Source: Marchantia polymorpha subsp. ruderalis
Lineage: Eukaryota > Streptophyta > Marchantiopsida > Marchantiales > Marchantiaceae
Direction: 5' to 3'
Assembly (NCBI GenBank): GCA_037833965.1
Contig: AP031353.1
Span: 4,590,501 to 4,654,500 of the forward strand
DNA length: 64,000 nucleotides
The notes beneath the pieces are model-generated. The model was given only the letters and a program-made list of their open reading frames with translations. It searched no databases and was not told the DNA's origin. Below are positions 1 through 11,756 of this stretch, in pieces; position 1 is the stretch's first letter; every line of letters starts with the position of its first letter. A program made the translations under genes and the position numbers.

Positions 1-2440
1 GTTAAAACTCATAATTCCACAGAGATACTAGAGAATGTACATAGTGACATGTGAGGCCCATCTCCTTTAGGCTCACTCTCAAGAAAGCTCTACTATGTAT
101 CTTTTATAGATGATTACTCCAGGTATGTGTGGGTATATTTTCTTACCCACAAGTCTGAGGGGTTTCCCACCTTCAAAACTTGGCGCATACAAGTTGAGAC
201 TTAGACTGGCAAGAAGGTTAAATATTTACGATCAAATAATGGTAGCAAATCTACTTCAGAGGAGTTTCAGAGGTATTGTACAAAGGAGATGATTACTCGT
301 CACTTCACGACAGTTTACACTTCCCAACAAAACGCTGTTTCTGAAAGACTCAATTGAACAGTATTGGAGAAGATGCGGAGTATGCTAAGCGAATCCGATT
401 TAGGCTGAAACCGTCAACACCACAATTTATTTAGTAAACCTCTCTCCTTCTAGTGAAATTAATTTCTCCACACCGTTTGACCTCAGGCATAAACGGATGG
501 CGGATTACAGTCGCTTGAAGGTTTTTGGTATTCTGCTTATACTTTTACACCAAAGCAGCATATGACTAAGTTAGACTCTACGTCCAAGAAATGTTGTTTT
601 CTTGGATATGCTAGCGGAGTGAAAGGTTATAGGCTATGGAATCCACTAGCTCGTAAGGTGATTGTCAGTAGAGATGTTTTTTTCAATGAGCTTGGCTTAT
701 TGAAAGAGGGGGAGAATTCTAAGACTCCTTGTATTGACAAGGGAAAATCTCCAATCACGGATGTCGTTGTGGGGGAGTTTGATCATGATATCACTAAAAA
801 TCTATCACAAGAAGAAGCACCTTTGCATCAAGAACATGAGTAATATGAATGAGTTATCATTGATGAGCCTATATCAATAGTTTCAGACGATAGAGATCAA
901 TCAGAAAAGTCTACTAGGAGATTGCATTGTGCTAGTAAGACTCCTGAAAGGTTTGGTTTATGGGCAAATTCATCCATTCTCAAAGATGGTGACTTTGATG
1001 TCAAAGATGGGGATGATATGGCATTGATTTTGGAAGAAGTTGAAGCTTCTTCATACAGGCAAACTCAAGCTTCGGTCAACAAGCTTGAGTGAAATGCTAC
1101 TATGGAACGGGAGATGAAATTCTTAATTGACAATAAGACTTAAGAGTTGGTTGAGCCTCCTACACATCAAACACTGATTGACTCCAAATGGATGTACAAG
1201 CTAACGGACAATCCAGCAGCAGAAGAGGCAAGAATCTTCAAAGCTAGGCTGGTGGCTCGAGGTTTCACACAAGAGAAGGGTGTGGATTACAATGAAGATT
1301 TCTCACTTGTAGCTAAGCATGCTACAATTTGTCTGGTATGTGCACTGTCTGCGATATTTGATCTTGTTATGAATCAGATGGATGTGGTTACAATTATTTT
1401 CTATGGATATTTAGAAAAAGAGATCTACATGAGACAACCTGTTGGTTTTGAGGTCAAAAGCAAAGAGAGGTTGGTTTGTAGATTGTTGAAATCATTGTAT
1501 AGACTGAAACAAGCTCATAGGCAGTGGAAGACGCAATTTGATGAGTTCATGAAGGCACAAGATTTTTTACGGAACGTGTATGATCCTTGTGTCTACATGA
1601 AGAAGATAAATGATGAGACGTTCAATCTCATCATTCTAGTACTTTACGATGACGACATGCTCATCCTGGCAAAAACCAATTCGATGTTGATGAATGTAAG
1701 AGTAAGTTGAAGTCTGCAATTAAAATGAAGGATATGGGGGAGTCAAAGAGAATATTAGGCATGGAGATTCACAGGGATCTTGAACAAGATAGGCTATGGC
1801 TGAGTCAAGGCAAGTATGTTTGTCTTTTACATGAGAGGTTCAACATAGCCGATTCCAAAGGAGTATGGACTCCTTTGGCAGCACATTTCAAACTCATTGA
1901 AGCTCAATGTCCTACTGATGATGTGGAAAAAGGAAGAATGTCATGTGTTTGCTATGAACAAGCCGTAGACAGCCTCATGTATCTAATCGTGTGCACTAGG
2001 CCAAACATTGCTTTTGCGATGGGCAAGGTGAGCAGGTACATGTCAAATCCAGGGGTATAGTTCACTGGGAAGCAATAAAATGGATTATGAGATATTTGAA
2101 GAGTACTTTGGATTATGGCTTACTATTTGATGATCTATTAGACAATGCCAAATCCTTGTTTGATTACGTTGATGCTGATTACGGACAAGATCTAGATAAA
2201 AAGAGATCTAAAATGGATATGTGTTTACACTTGGCGGTGGAAGCATTAGTTGGAGGTTTACTCTGCAGAAATGCGTAGCTTAGTCAACAACGGAAGTTGA
2301 ATATGTGACAACAACAGAAGCGGCAAAAGAAGCTATTTGGTTCGATAGTCTTATCATCAATATTGGTTCCAAGCAAGGAGTGGTTAATCTTCATTGTGAT
2401 AGCAAATGAAGATTAAGGAGTAATCTCATGTTATAGCTAG
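1..2440 (+). mobile_element. Decayed Ty1/copia retrotransposon pol (integrase, RT, RNase H), 5'-truncated by the window edge
   Basis: This is the 3' two thirds of a copia polyprotein. The integrase core runs from 1 to about 440 and can be read through several stops, with pieces such as FIDDYSRYVWVYFLTHKSE. The integrase C-terminal region follows at 500-840, with LDSTSKKCCFLGYASGVKGY and a KVIVSRDVFFNE stretch. Reverse transcriptase occupies about 1150-1950 and includes KARLVARGFTQEKGVDY and a KSLYRLKQAHRQW motif. RNase H follows at 1950-2410, with TRPNIAFAMGKVSRYM and TTEAAKEAIWF. The RT active-site box, normally YVDD, reads YDDD near 1647-1660, and stop codons and frame changes occur throughout, so the copy is dead. 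Gag and protease would lie before position 1. The order IN-RT-RNaseH identifies copia rather than gypsy. Confidence 0.93.
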
Positions 2441-2625
2441 ATGTGTCGATGACTTTGGGTATAAATTAACCCCAAGGCTTCTACTCGAGCGTGCATTGTG
2501 TATTAAGTTGTAAGTAAACCTTCTAAGTGTTCCAGCCGTGGACGTAGCTCTTGAGGATGAACCACGTTATATGAGTGTCTCGTGTCTTCAAACTTGGGTT
2601 GAATGATTCTTAGATTTACATTAAG
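2440..2625 (+). mobile_element. Probable decayed 3' LTR fragment of the copia element
   Basis: Directly after the RNase H remnant the sequence contains CCGTGGACGTAG, then GAACCACGTTA, then TCTCGTGTCTTC (about 2533-2590). From memory, this order of short blocks is typical of the R/U5 part of many plant copia LTRs. The position, just 3' of pol, is where the 3' LTR should be. No terminal TG..CA ends, polypurine tract or second LTR copy could be defined, because the matching 5' LTR would be outside the window. Confidence 0.5.
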
Positions 2626-4456
2626 AAAATTTTGCAATCACGTGATAATGTATCACTATCCATCAGGTTACTTTATTTTATGGCAAGAATAAACATATAT
2701 CTTTGTGCATTTTTCATAATCATTTTTATCACTATTGAGTCAAGTGATCGAAAATTAAGATTGATCTGATTACATAACGCTATAAAATCATATGTGAATT
2801 AGATTGATTCGCATTAATATTATTGAAATATCATTAAAAATCTTTTTCTTTAGATTGATCTTTATTGCTCCATTATGTACAAACAATCCTTAATACATTC
2901 TACAAAGATGTCAAACTAACATACAATCTTTGATGTTTTTTTCATGCTTTTGCTTCTTGTTTAAGTGACTTCACAAGTAAATTAAAACACCTACATCATG
3001 TATTATATTCAGATCATGCAAAATTATTATCTCTTTAGTTATCATCATTATACATGAGATGTTGATGTCAATTTTTCTTTTTTGTTAAGATTTCTGAATA
3101 TTTTTCACTTATAAATTTTTTGTTGGTATCAAATGTCCTTGCATATGGACATTGAAAACAGCTTTCTTAGCGTTTCATATTGAATTAATTTTTAAAAATT
3201 GAATAAAAATATCTTGTCAAGAGAACACTTTGCTTCAAAATATTTACTTTTCATGTTTCATTATGAAAAGTAAAGTTCATTGCTTGAGTTGTTTTAAGAT
3301 ATGTGTTAGACTCATAACCAGATGATAATCATATTTTTTTTTGTGGAGTTTACGAGATAAATTTTTGAATAATCAAATTACAAGCTTTTTTTATATACTT
3401 CAACTTATAAACTTGAGAGTCAAGGTATTAAAGTGTATAAGAGGATATTTTGTAGACAATTTTTTCATTGACTGCTTCCATAGGTATGTGTTATATCTTT
3501 ATATGATAGAAGTAGTGCCAATGAATCAAAATATTTTTTTTCCACATTAATTAGACAAGTGTAGATGTAGTTAACATTATTCCACTAAGATTTCCCCATA
3601 TGTGCTGTTTGAAATAGAATATTCATAGTTTGTTCGAGGATCCATTTATTTGTGAGAGAACTCTTTCACTTGCATTCATATCACTCTTCAAAGATTTGGA
3701 CTTGTTGGTGAGAGAAAAAGAGTAACCAAGATATCATCATTTTCTTCAACTTATAGAAAAACATGTATCCATGTGGTTTAACTTTTAGATATCAATTAGG
3801 ATTTACATCCGTTACATTTAACATAATCACGCTTCTTGATATGTAAATGTTGTTTGTAGACCAAATATAACGGATACATGTTAGATTATTGGAGCTCGTA
3901 ACATTTAACTAATTTCGTTACTTTCGGTCGATAAAGTATTCGTTTAAGAAAGTGGAAACACTAGATCGGGACTTTAAGGGAATTATCTTGTATATAAATA
4001 AATAAATGTATGTGCGTAAGGTAAGGTCTGGGCGTCAACCCTTTTCGTCTAAGTCTATGTCCCAGAGTCAACAGATCATGAACTGACGTGAATCTTTCAT
4101 CGTTGACTCATGTACGGCACCGCAATGGCATTCTGGATACGGCCACGAGATGTGCGTCCAGTTCATTGGACACAGCAGGGGCGACCAGCCAGCCCTCCAT
4201 GAATGCACGTCGAGATTCTGCGCCGCCGCAGCAGCAATGTACATTCCCAAATGACTTACGTTGGATGCCATTCTGCGCATTGGTCAACACAGTATCCAAG
4301 GCCCATGTATCGACCTACACCATACAGGTATGCAAGTCTCCCATACTCCGTATGAAATCTACGTGGTGTCGAGGAAATCATCTCGAATCTCCCATAAACC
4401 CCATCCCCCGAAAAATCTTTTAGACACTTTGGTGAATTGGCTACGATCCTGTACTG

Positions 4457-4483
4457 TCAGTTCAGTTCAGTTCAGCTCAGCTC
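4457..4483. repeat. (TTCAG)n short tandem repeat
   Basis: About five copies of TTCAG, the last ones changed to CTCAG, lie roughly 400 bases upstream of the GEN1 start codon. Confidence 0.85.
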
Positions 4484-4829
4484 GGATCTCTTCTCTTTTC
4501 ATGGTTGGGACTCTGGATTCTGCAAACAGCGCAAGGCCTGTTGGCATGTCACGCTACGTTTCAATTAAGAGATTTTCTGGTTGTTGTAAACTTGAGACTT
4601 GCGGATTGGATATTGGGCATACGAGGATTTATCGAGGCCTTCGACTGAAAGCTTGCTCGGAAGCAGATCTGCGTGTAACGTATAAGGCAGCTCGGGAGGG
4701 ATGAGGGCAACGTTGGGATGTGATGTGAATGATGATGAATCTGTGGGTCGTTGGTTGGCCCGTGGTTGTGGAGGAGGTGAAGAAGTACGGAATTGGCAGG
4801 AGTGGTGGGGGATATGTGAGTCTTTCTAT

Positions 4830-4853
4830 GATTGATTGATTGATTGATCGATC
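4830..4853. repeat. (GATT)n microsatellite
   Basis: Four to five GATT units run into GATCGATC, 31 bases before the GEN1 start codon. This is probably within the 5' leader. Confidence 0.9.
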
Positions 4854-4883
4854 ATGGTGCGGTGAAATTGTTATGAGAAGAAG

Positions 4884-7800
4884 ATGGGGGTGGGCAAGGG
4901 GTTTTGGGAGCAGCTGCGGCCTCTGGCGCGGACGGAGGACTTGAGCTTTTTGCGAGGAAAAAGGCTGGCTGTCGATCTTTCGTACTGGCTGGTGCAGCAG
5001 CAAACGGCGTTGAAGGACCATCGTGTTCGAAAACCACATTTGCGTCTCACATTCTTCCGAGTTGTGAAGCTCGTGGCCAAGGTTTATCCCACAACCCAGA
5101 CGGAATTCACGGCTTCCTTTCCTGTCCGAGAATTCAGTTATGAGTTTCCATTCTTTTCGTGGAATGTAACCCTGCCAGGTTTCAGACGGATCCTGCTCGG
5201 TGGCAGCATTATAGCCAGCTCGATGCATGCGAATCGGTCATTTTTTTACAGTTGCTGGCAGTGAATTTCACTGACAAATCTCAGTGGTCATATCTTGTGA
5301 ACTCGATTTTGCAGTGCATGAAGTTGCACTCATCAAAGCCGCCACCACGTTGTATGTGTCATTACTTTACAGAAATTCGAACTTCCTTGTTCTGTAGGTC
5401 GGAGCACTGCCCGTTTTTGTGGTGGATGGCGAGCCCCCGGCCTTAAAACAGGGAGTTAGGATGAAGCGTTTCAAGAGATTCTCCAGTCTCTGTCCTCCCT
5501 CTCCGCCCCACTCCCCAGCAACGACAGAGAGCGTCAGTACGAGGAACGGGAGTTTCAGTGCGAATGTGGAAGAATGCGTGGTATGCAATTCTCTGCGTGC
5601 TCAATTGTTACGTTTTCCAAATTTTTTCATCGTTGTGGTCAAATTCAGGAGGATGTGTAACATTTGAGGCAGTCTTCGAGCTGCAATCCGAAGTAGAAAA
5701 TTGTGAACGCCCAGGACGGGCTGAGAGATCCTGGAAACTGAAGGTCGCAGATCACTGTATCATTACCCAGACTTCATAATTTCCACGTCCTGTCGAGGAA
5801 ATGGTGGGCTCTTCGTACGTTTAGTCTTTAGGTCTCTGTCACGGGGTTTCTCATCCTCGGATTCAGCAGCCGAGGGGATCATTAATGTCATTTCGATAGA
5901 TTCCCCGAACGAGCTGTACAAAAGCCCGAAGCTTCTTTGACCCTCCCTTTGCTTTGCTTACCAGTACGATTCTTCCACGCCGATGCTCTGAATTTGCGTG
6001 CTCCTTACTGCTTGATAACTGGAGAGGGCGACTAGCGATGTTTGGCGAGAGCATGAACGGATTGTCTTTCGAAACCTGTGAACAGATTCTTCTGGAGCTG
6101 CTGGGTATGCCTGTTCTAAGAGCCGAAGGAGAGGCGGAAAGCCTTTGCGCCATACTCAATAGAGAAGGCTTGGTGGATGCCTGCGTTTCTCCAGATAGTG
6201 ACGTCTTCGTACACGGGGCCAAGTGGGTCATAAAGACTCTCCAACTCGACAACAAGAGCAAGGCACGTCCCTCATTATCAGTAGAAGTACCTCTTGGGAA
6301 AGAGATGTGCTCTCCTCTCCACACTTGCACTCTTCTGCCAGCTGTAGATCGAGTCAAAATGTATGTCAAACTACTCCCTTGAGCTCCTGCCAAATAGCTG
6401 CAATTAGAGCTTTGGCCCAGTTCACGTTCTAGCTGTAACATCAGTTCATCATCAGGAATCCGAAGTCGAGCTGTACCGCGCCGAGGACATCGAGGCGTCC
6501 ATGGGACTTCGTCGGAATCATCTTGTGGCCTTGGCTTTATTGATAGGCTGTGACTACATGCCAGAAGGTGTTGCAGGTGTTGGCTGTGCCAACGCCTTCC
6601 AGCTCATTCGGTCTTTTCCTGAGTCGGAGATTTTAGACCGGTATGTCAAACTATCATACATGTTCACCCGCCCCACGCATCGTCAACACTTCTCGACTCC
6701 TTACCCACTTTCATGGATCGAGTTTTTCCATGTGCCTTACTTCACGCCGTCCTAAAGTTTATCGGGAAGTGTGGTGAGATTTCAATGTTGTGGACTGGAT
6801 TTTGGGACTTGCACGAGCTGAGGTGGTTTTGTTTCTACGAGTCTTTTTAGTGATAGGATTTAAGATGGTGTTTCATAATAGAACATTGGGCTGGGTTCTG
6901 GCTTGAGAAACTTACAGGGTCTGGTATTAGGCTGCGAGCTTGGGGAAGGGGCGAGGGTCCATCGGAGGGTGAGATCGAGCAAGGCGCGCAGGATGATGGA
7001 TCCGGGAGGGAACCATCCGTTGCATACGATTCCGAGGTCCAGATTAGAGTTACCCACTGTTCCAAGTGTGGCCACCCGGGCAATAAAAAAGAGCATCTCA
7101 ACTCGGGCTGTGGGATATGTTTTCCCTCTCGAGAAGACGAGTACTCCTTCGAAAAAGGCTGCAAGCCAAAGCCTAAGGGGTTTCTGTGCTCATGTCCATT
7201 CTGCTCGCAGGTATGCACTTGGGGCCTGAGATTTGGACAGAGTCTTTTCCTTTGAGAATCAATCACCACTTAGCAAGAATTACAAGTCCTGGAGTCTTTA
7301 GCCCATTGTAAGTCGTGTGGCCACCCTCTGGATATTGAAGGACTTGTTTACATTACGCAGAAAGCTCGAAGCAAGTTGCAGACGAAGGCCAACGCTTGGT
7401 GGGGCAAAATGTGTTCGAAAATGGCAGCTACTCCAGGCTTTCCCAATGAAGAAATCATTAAAATCTTTCTGAATTCTGAAATTCCTACCTTTGAAGGTAT
7501 AATGCCTTATACTCACGTTGAATTATAGATCTGAAAGAGCTGTCCACAGCTATTTTGTATTGTTGAGGGAACTATCTCCACCTTATCACAATAGCGTGTC
7601 TCGTCTTGCAGATGTCACTGGCTATGCCTCCTCCATCAAGTGGCATGCCCCAGCAATGGATGAGCTGGAGATGTTCTTACAGAAACATTTGTCATGGGAC
7701 TCATTCTACGTTCGGCAGAAAGCTCTACCATTGCTATCCCATTTCTATTTATCAGATCTAGCAGATAAATATTGTAAATCTTCTGAAGAGTTACTGAATG

Positions 7801-8735
7801 GTGCTTTTGCTCCACTCTGCATACACCGGATCAAAATCGAACATGGAGAACCTCTCTATGTGCTAAAGTGGAAGAATATGAGAGAGGGAGTGGACGGCGA
7901 GCAGTGGCTGGGATTGAAGCTCAATTCTACCTCACCGAAACATATAGAAGAAACTGTTGCTAAAGAATGCCGGACTGATAACGAGTGCGTAGACTTATTG
8001 TCGACAGAGGCAACAGAAAAAGAATGGTGTTTCACAACAGATGAGAGTATGGAGTCAATTAAGGCAGCATGTCCGGAATTAGTAGAGGAATTCGACAGAT
8101 CACAGGTACTGTATGCTCCTCGAGGTTTGGCCCAGGAATTTCATGTTAGAAAATTTGCTAGTAGCCTGAATTTCTCTCAGAAAGCAAGTGCAAACGAATA
8201 GCTGTTTAGTGGAGTATTTCCAGTAATTACTCTGAAGCTTTTCGTCGATTCGAGCCCCCTCGATACAGCACTTTGCATGTTGTATGTTGCTCGAAAGATG
8301 AAGAGAATCTTCTTAGTTTGTCATTGCTGGGCCTAGCGTCAGAAAACTTAAAGAAGACTTGAATATGTGACGCAGGAAGCCAAGCAAGCAGCTCGGAAGA
8401 AAGCAAGCAAGAGGAAGAAAGTCGAAGGCATTGAATCTGCCAAAAGGCAGTCAGACATCACATCCTTCTTTAAGGTGGAACACGATTTACATAAGAACAA
8501 ACTTACAGAGTCTCCTCAGTTTGAGAGGAAGTGCGAGCTGGGGTCTCCACACACGCTTGAAAGGACGGCAGCCGGGCTCGATTACATAGATACAGAAGCT
8601 CTGGTTGCGTCTTTGAACTCCAACTCCAAGTCCACGACCTTTTCATCGACATCTCCTCCTCTTACTCGTACTCGGAGGCGATCATTTCCAACCAAGGTTG
8701 TTCGGAAACTCTCATATGGTGAAGGAGCCGGGTAA
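4884..8735 (+). CDS. GEN1: GEN1-like Holliday junction resolvase / flap endonuclease (XPG/RAD2 family)
   Basis: This nuclear structure-specific nuclease cuts Holliday junctions and flaps during recombination. Predicted exons: 4884-5081, 5398-5580, 6086-6262, 6456-6640, 6931-7210, 7274-7496, 7612-8105 and 8376-8735. They join in phase to 699 aa, against a little over 600 expected for plant GEN1. XPG-N spans residues 1-95 and begins MGVGKGFW, as the family does. XPG-I spans about 125-200. The metal-binding acidic residues are all present: D31, D76, E143, E145, D164, D166 and D219. A helix-hairpin-helix follows (GCDYMPEGVAGVG). A Cys/His cluster at 290-339 and a chromodomain-like stretch at about 480-540 are as in plant GEN1. 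The C-terminus has a basic stretch (587-595), a PCNA-binding PIP box QSDITSFF (605-612) and a final KVVRKLSYG resembling the Arabidopsis end. Intron 3 (6263-6455) starts with GC. Without splicing at 8105 translation would stop at 8201. Identity is firm; the borders of exons 2-3 and 4-5 are predictions. Confidence 0.92.
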
Positions 8736-8938
8736 AACTGACAAGAAGATTGTGGGGATGGTCCGGTATCATGTTACTATCGTAAGGCAAATTTAATTTC
8801 CCGACTTTCAGATAGATTATCTTAAACTGGGTACAGTTTAATAGTTGGAGCCTGTTTGTGTAAAAGGAACGCACATGTGGCCTGAACCACTGTATAGCTG
8901 CGGTTGTTTTAGACATTGAGCGAATCTTTTTAGTACAG
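8736..8938 (+). other. GEN1 3' flank / probable 3' UTR
   Basis: This short A+T-rich stretch follows the stop codon at 8733-8735. It should hold the 3' UTR and polyadenylation site. No clear AATAAA was identified. Confidence 0.4.
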
Positions 8939-9440
8939 ATAGCATTGTATTTTCCGGCCGAAAAATCACCAAGGACTTGGAGATAGGACTCGCGAGAACA
9001 CTCGTGCTGTCATAACCAGAGTGTAAATACGGTTTGTCATGAACTTGGAGAGAGGACTTTCCCCTTAGAACAAAGTCAAGGGGAGAGTGTAAATACGATT
9101 CGTGACTTGGACTCCTCTGTCACTAAGTAAATGATCACTTGGATTTTGTTCTGTGGCAATGGACGAGGGAAACATAAAGCAAAGAAAGCAGCTTCCCACG
9201 AGAGCAGCAGCTAGCACTGTATTTTCGAGCTGAAATATCACAAAGGACTTGGAGATAGGACTTTCCCCCTCGAACACTCTTTCTTTCATGGGGACGTAAA
9301 TGTAGATACGACTTGTGACATAGACTCCTGTCACTGAACAAATGGACATTTGGATAATGTTCTGTCGTCATGATGGTGGGAAACATAAAGTGGAGAAAGG
9401 CGACCAGCCCAGAGATGTCCTTAGTCAATGAGTGTTTCAT
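8939..9440. repeat. Degenerate direct repeat with a conserved ACTTGGAGATAGGACT core
   Basis: The block at about 8940-8990 (ending GGACTTGGAGATAGGACT) recurs at about 9212-9260 with few changes. A third, more divergent copy of the core, GAACTTGGAGAGAGGACTTT, lies near 9040. Segments following the core also recur: GTGTAAATACG, GACTCCT.TGTCACT, and GGGAAACATAAAG followed by GAGAAAG-like sequence. The spacing is irregular (about 100, 200 and 270 bases), so this is an old, partly deleted tandem array rather than a simple satellite. No coding potential was seen. Confidence 0.7.
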
Positions 9441-11756
9441 GTTTCGTCATGTCCGTCATGTTCCTCGTCATCCTTATTTCACACTAAGTTCCTAGTGTTC
9501 AAATTCTGTTGCTTTCATAGTCAACCAGCGTGATAAACTAATCCTCACGTGGAATGATGTGAAAACTGCTCTGCGTGCGAAACTTTAGTGTACCATTGTC
9601 GTTAACGCTTTTGAAGTTTTTCAGCAAGCGGCAGTTTTGCAACGAGGTGCTCATGAAACACTGAAGTTGAATCGGGCTTTGTGACGTAGCTTGAAGACTT
9701 CAATTCCAAATTGCAGAGTAAGATGGATGGCGTTGCAATGCCTTTAGGTGCAAAAACCATAATACTCTTCTCCACATGAGGAGGAGTATAAACTATCAGA
9801 GATCAACTTCAAGATCTAAGTGCGTCTCCGTTCAAATACGCTGAAGTTGTTGCTGCCGAAGTTGAGCATGTCCCTCACCCTCCGAGCTCGAAAAGGTCGG
9901 CACAGAGAAGTGCTCACAGATGATGCAAGTGTACAAAACATACGTTGTAACTCAGCAGGTGAAATGTGGGAGTCGTAGTGTACTCGACATCGAGTCAAAT
10001 CATGGCATCGCGATGTTTCTATTCCCCAATGTCTTCTTCCAAGCATGCAATGGAGAACCCCAACAAAAGCCACACCATCGACACCAGAGACAGATCGCCA
10101 TGTTCTAGGCGGGAGAACACAAAGCTTCTCGACACTCTTCACGTCATCGACAGCACACCGATCGTACAAAAGCCGATTCGCAAACTCGACAGCGGAGTCC
10201 GCAACAAGTGGAAAGCGACCAGATGCCGAACTCCTTCGCTTCGCATCACATCAAAGCATCGAACCGAAGGTGACCGACCAATCGAGACGCGGTGAAAAGC
10301 AGACCAGAAAGGATCCACGACGAGCAAAGCGAAGCATGCTCTCGAAAAAGCGGGCGAGAGCATCATTCCCAACCAAACGGCTCATGCCCTCCCCATAACG
10401 GAAGAATAAAAAGAAAGGCGGAGGGGGGGAAAAGCGAACGCTAGTCGGCCCCCCACCCCCGACCCCGTCTGTCGTCAAACAGACGCGTGATGAAAAGGGA
10501 GGGAGCGAGGGAGGGAGGAGGGCAACAAGCGAACCGGTCAGTCAAACGATCCTTAGACCGGGTAGACGGTCAACCGGTAAGGCAGTTCGAAACAGGGTGA
10601 CTGGAAGATTATACCGCTCGGAGGTGGGCTGTGCCGGTGTGAACGCTTCGAGACGTAAAAGGCACACATATACACACACACATGGAGAAGGTGACGCGAG
10701 CATGCGATGACATGGATGGGATGGGACGGGACGGAATGTCATGGCATGGCATGGCGAGAGCGATGGCAAAGATAAAGCCTAAATGGTAATAATACGGTAC
10801 AGGACATACACACGCTCTCCCTTGGGCTCTCCCGCCCGCGGCGCGGCGCGGGCCGGGCCGGGCGCCCGCGGTGGCAGGGCCCGGGCATCGTGGTGGAGGG
10901 TGCTAAAGGAAGGTAGAAAACAAAAAGCGGGGCCTGAAAGTTCGTAAGGCGAGATGGAGCTGCAGTGGCCGCCTGCGCACGAAATGGTCTTCTAGCGTCG
11001 TCGGTGCTGCAGCAGCAGCGAGTCAGTCAGTGCGTCAATGTGCGAGCGAGGGATCGAGATCAGCAATCCGAGCAGAGCAGGGCGGGCGGGCGGAGGCCGA
11101 GGGAGGAGAAGAAGCCCGCCGGCACAAATGGGATCGGATGACGACGAGCATCACGTTGCGGCCATGATGCAGCACGAGCACGCGGACGCGGACCGAGAGG
11201 AGCGAGTTGCGATTATATATGCGCGACATGGTGAGCGAGAATTGGAGGTGTGATCGCCGATTCGTCGTTGTTGCAGTCGTCGTCGTCGAGGGCGAGCAGC
11301 AGCAGCAGGAGGACGAGGAGCAAGCCGATCTGGGCGAGGAGGAGAGCGTGGTGGTGGATGAAGAAAAAGAGGAAGGTCGAAGAGGAGGAGCAGCAGCAGC
11401 AGCAGCAAAAGCGGATCATCGACACGAGGAGGAGACGTCCGATTCTGGCCACTGTGGAGCTGTTGCCACAGCATGCGAGTTTGGTTCTGCTGGACGGGTT
11501 GGCGGATCCGGGCCTTGTGTCGATGCCAATTTGCCACGAGGGTTGCAGTCAAAGCTGGAAAGCCACCCTAATTGTTCGTAGACGGCAATTGTGACGGATA
11601 GGAGGGAGTGCGGGAGGAGCTTTTGGATTAGCCGGGCCACTGGATTAGCAGTTGGTGTTTGTTGGTGGTCGAGGGCTGGATCGAGGCGGAGGGGGAGGAG
11701 CAGGAGCAGATCTATGATAGATTGAGCGAAGTGCTTGAGGAAGCGGAGCAGGAAGG
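9441..11756. other. Intergenic region and probable promoter/5' leader of the kinase gene
   Basis: No protein of recognisable family is encoded here. G+C content climbs toward the kinase. A nearly pure G+C patch (CCCGCGGCGCGGCGCGGGCC and following) lies at about 10830-10870. From 11030 to 11450 the sequence is rich in GAC, GAG and CAG triplets, which keep several frames open by composition only. A TATA-like TTATATATG lies at 11212-11220, about 540 bases before the kinase start. If used, it would give a long leader with several upstream ATGs. Confidence 0.5.

Larger units (their letters stand above)
2626..4883. other. Gene-free AT-rich stretch, then the upstream flank of GEN1
   Basis: From 2626 to about 4020 the DNA is strongly A+T-rich, with stops in all frames and no recognisable element. 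From 4020 the G+C content rises and short chance open frames appear on both strands, none resembling a known protein. A pentanucleotide repeat lies at 4457-4483 and a tetranucleotide repeat at 4830-4853. The last few hundred bases before 4884 should contain the promoter and leader of the nuclease gene, but no clear TATA box was seen. Confidence 0.6.

Noticed and set aside
6226..6262. Ordinary GT donor at TGG|GTC for GEN1 exon 3
   Set aside because: It would remove a strand conserved in the XPG-I domain. The GC donor further on keeps the alignment intact.
11151..11594. Several 100-130 codon frames before the kinase
   Set aside because: They come from GAC/GAG/CAG triplet composition of the leader region on both strands, and have no family features.
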